A DNA stretch of 7,028 nt from Syntrophaceae bacterium UBA6112 (GTDB lineage: Bacteria > Desulfobacterota > Syntrophia > Syntrophales > UBA5619): positions 23,596 through 30,623 of the forward strand of contig DIWG01000055.1 in the NCBI GenBank assembly GCA_002423465.1, given 5' to 3'. Position 1 is the first letter of the stretch. Each line of letters starts with the position of its first letter. Shown here piece by piece: positions 5,779-7,028 of this stretch. The translations under genes and the position numbers were made by a program. Under the pieces are notes generated by a model. That model was not told the DNA's origin. It saw only the letters and a program-made list of their open reading frames with translations, and did not search any database.

Positions 5779-6960
5779 TTATAAAGTCATTTTCCCCGTC
5801 CGGTAGACGTTGAGGGCGGTTTCATGGACGAGACGGAGGGGAGCGCCGTGCTCAATCGCGGCGCGTTTGCAGTCCTCGTATTCGGGGGAGGCTGTGACGA
5901 TCCGGCCGTTCCGCTCGCCGATCTTGATCCGGATCATTCCGAACTCGGTTATGACCTCCTCCCAGCGGCGCTCCAGGCAGATTCGCTCCCAGCGCGAGAT
6001 CCGGACGCCGAACGTCGATGTTTCGGCCAGGATGACGTCCGCGACGGCCTCTATCCGGTCGGGATCGCAGATCACGGACAGAAGTGTTCCCGGCCGGTTT
6101 TTCTTCATCTGGATCGGGGTCAGGAACACGTCCAGCGCCCCCGCGCCGAAGAGCCTTTCCATCACGGTCTCGTAGAACTGGGGGTTGAGGTCGTCGATGT
6201 TCGTCTCGATGACGGTGACGTTCTGCGATTCGGCGCCGCCGGCCTCCTCGCCGATCATGACCCGGAGCGCGTTCGGGATGCCGAAATCGTTCTTCCCGGC
6301 GCCATAGCCGATGCTCTCGACGGTCATCGCGGGAAGCGGCCCAAACCCCGCGGCGATCTCCGTAATGATCGCCGCACCGGTCGGCGTGACCAGTTCCCCT
6401 TCGATGTCCAGTTTTCTCCAGGGAATGCCGAGGAGGATCTCCGCGGTGGCCGGTGCGGGCAGGGGGAACGTGCCGTGGGAACCCTTCGCATAGCCGTGGA
6501 ACGTAGGCATCGGGCTGGCAATAACCTTAGGCCAGTCCAGCATGTCGAGGCAGATCGCCGCGCCGACGATGTCGACGATTGCGTCCACAGCCCCCACCTC
6601 GTGGAAATGCACCTCTTCCGGGGAGCGGCCGTGCACCTTGGCTTCGGCTTCGGCGAGCCTCCGGAAGATGCGCTCGGCCGTCTGCTTTATGCGGTCGGTG
6701 AGGTTTGCGCCGCGGATGATTTCCAGAATGTCGTTCAGCCGCCGGTGATGGTGGTGATGGTGGTCGTCGAGGTGCACGTGTACATTCGTTGCCTCGATCG
6801 GGCCGGCCATCCTTTTGCCCACCTCGATCCGGTAACCTCCCACGCCGAGGCCGGCGAGCCCCTCCCGGAGCCTCTCCACATCCGCCCCCGCGCCGATCAA
6901 GGCGCCCAGCGTCATGTCGCCGCTGATGCCGGCGAAGCAATCGAAATAGATTATTTTCAT
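5779..6960 (-). CDS. larC: Nickel-pincer cofactor biosynthesis protein LarC
   Basis: This is a complete 393-residue LarC. LarC inserts nickel into the dithio-nucleotide made by LarB and LarE, in a CTP-dependent reaction, completing the nickel-pincer nucleotide used by LarA-type racemases and epimerases. Family marks are the N-terminus YFDCFAGISGDMTLGA (5-20), the HFHEVGAVDAIVDIVGA block (118-134), PLPAPATAEIL (167-177), ELVTPTGAAI (189-198), IETNIDDLNPQFYE (251-264) and TSTFGVR (314-320). A His-rich loop follows residue 60: HVH at 61-63 and six consecutive His at 67-72, a plausible nickel-holding site. The protein is one unbroken frame, unlike Lactobacillus plantarum, where larC is read as two frames joined by ribosomal frameshifting. 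Its ATG overlaps the larB stop (ATGA), implying coupled translation; only a weak GGTG lies upstream. Confidence 0.96.
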   Translation of the reverse strand: MKIIYFDCFAGISGDMTLGALIGAGADVERLREGLAGLGVGGYRIEVGKRMAGPIEATNVHVHLDDHHHHHHRRLNDILEIIRGANLTDRIKQTAERIFRRLAEAEAKVHGRSPEEVHFHEVGAVDAIVDIVGAAICLDMLDWPKVIASPMPTFHGYAKGSHGTFPLPAPATAEILLGIPWRKLDIEGELVTPTGAAIITEIAAGFGPLPAMTVESIGYGAGKNDFGIPNALRVMIGEEAGGAESQNVTVIETNIDDLNPQFYETVMERLFGAGALDVFLTPIQMKKNRPGTLLSVICDPDRIEAVADVILAETSTFGVRISRWERICLERRWEEVITEFGMIRIKIGERNGRIVTASPEYEDCKRAAIEHGAPLRLVHETALNVYRTGKMTL

Positions 6961-7028
6961 CGATTCACCAGGTGTGCGAAATATCCGGCCCCGAAGCCGT
7001 TGTCGATGTTCATCACGGCGACGCCGGC
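6957..7028 (-). CDS. larB: C-terminus of LarB, nickel-pincer cofactor biosynthesis carboxylase (partial, runs off right edge)
   Basis: Only the last 23 residues and the TGA stop (6959-6957) are in the window. They include VMNIDNGFGAGYFAHL, the conserved C-terminal block of LarB, a PurE-like (AIR carboxylase fold) enzyme. LarB carboxylates the nicotinate ring of nicotinic acid adenine dinucleotide at C5 and cleaves the dinucleotide, giving the biscarboxylate mononucleotide used by LarE. The stop overlaps the larC start by ATGA, a standard operon arrangement. The promoter and most of the gene lie beyond the right edge. Confidence 0.85.
   Translation of the reverse strand, partial: AGVAVMNIDNGFGAGYFAHLVNR

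Noticed and set aside
6527..6940. 137-codon minus-strand frame inside larC
   Set aside because: Arg/Gly/Pro-rich shadow of the GC-rich larC gene, which has unambiguous family motifs in its own frame.
1..7028. CRISPR array, insertion sequence, tRNA or prophage
   Set aside because: No regularly spaced repeats, transposase or integrase motifs, tRNA cloverleaf or phage structural genes were found on either strand.

Overview
The window looks like chromosomal DNA of a Gram-negative bacterium, most likely a deltaproteobacterium-type anaerobe (Syntrophales-like). The evidence is circumstantial: a lipoprotein with a lipobox and no Asp at +2, a LarB/LarC nickel-pincer cofactor pair, a signal peptide plus membrane-anchored zinc peptidase, and the start of a gene whose Lys/Glu/Arg-rich coiled coil is typical of the many PAS sensor kinases in that group. 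No marker gene is present, so the assignment is tentative.

Layout, left to right: (1) the first 34 codons of a probable sensor kinase, minus strand, running off the left edge; (2) a 356-bp gap rich in inverted repeats that also holds its candidate promoter; (3) a 563-residue lipoprotein, probably a beta-propeller of unknown function, minus strand, with a good sigma70-type promoter; (4) a 557-bp spacer that includes this promoter and is otherwise without a convincing gene; (5) a complete MBL-fold metallo-hydrolase, minus strand; (6) a DUF456 membrane protein, minus strand; (7) the only plus-strand gene, a 114-residue protein of unknown function with a strong ribosome binding site; (8) convergent to it, a minus-strand unit read larB (3' end only) - larC - membrane-anchored MA-type metallopeptidase.

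The best understood part is the right end. LarB carboxylates nicotinic acid adenine dinucleotide, LarE (not in the window) adds sulfur, and LarC inserts nickel, producing the nickel-pincer nucleotide used by LarA-type racemases and epimerases. larB and larC overlap by four bases (ATGA), so they are almost certainly co-translated. The metallopeptidase follows larC on the same strand after about 140 bp; whether it shares function with the cofactor genes cannot be told from sequence.

Base composition differs between the halves: the larBC/peptidase block is visibly GC-rich, while the lipoprotein, MBL and spacer part is more balanced to AT-leaning. I see no insertion sequence, tRNA, rRNA, CRISPR array or phage gene. 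I did not find a clearly new multi-gene system. The items most worth a second look are the structured spacer in front of the kinase gene, the unknown lipoprotein, and the 114-residue orphan protein.
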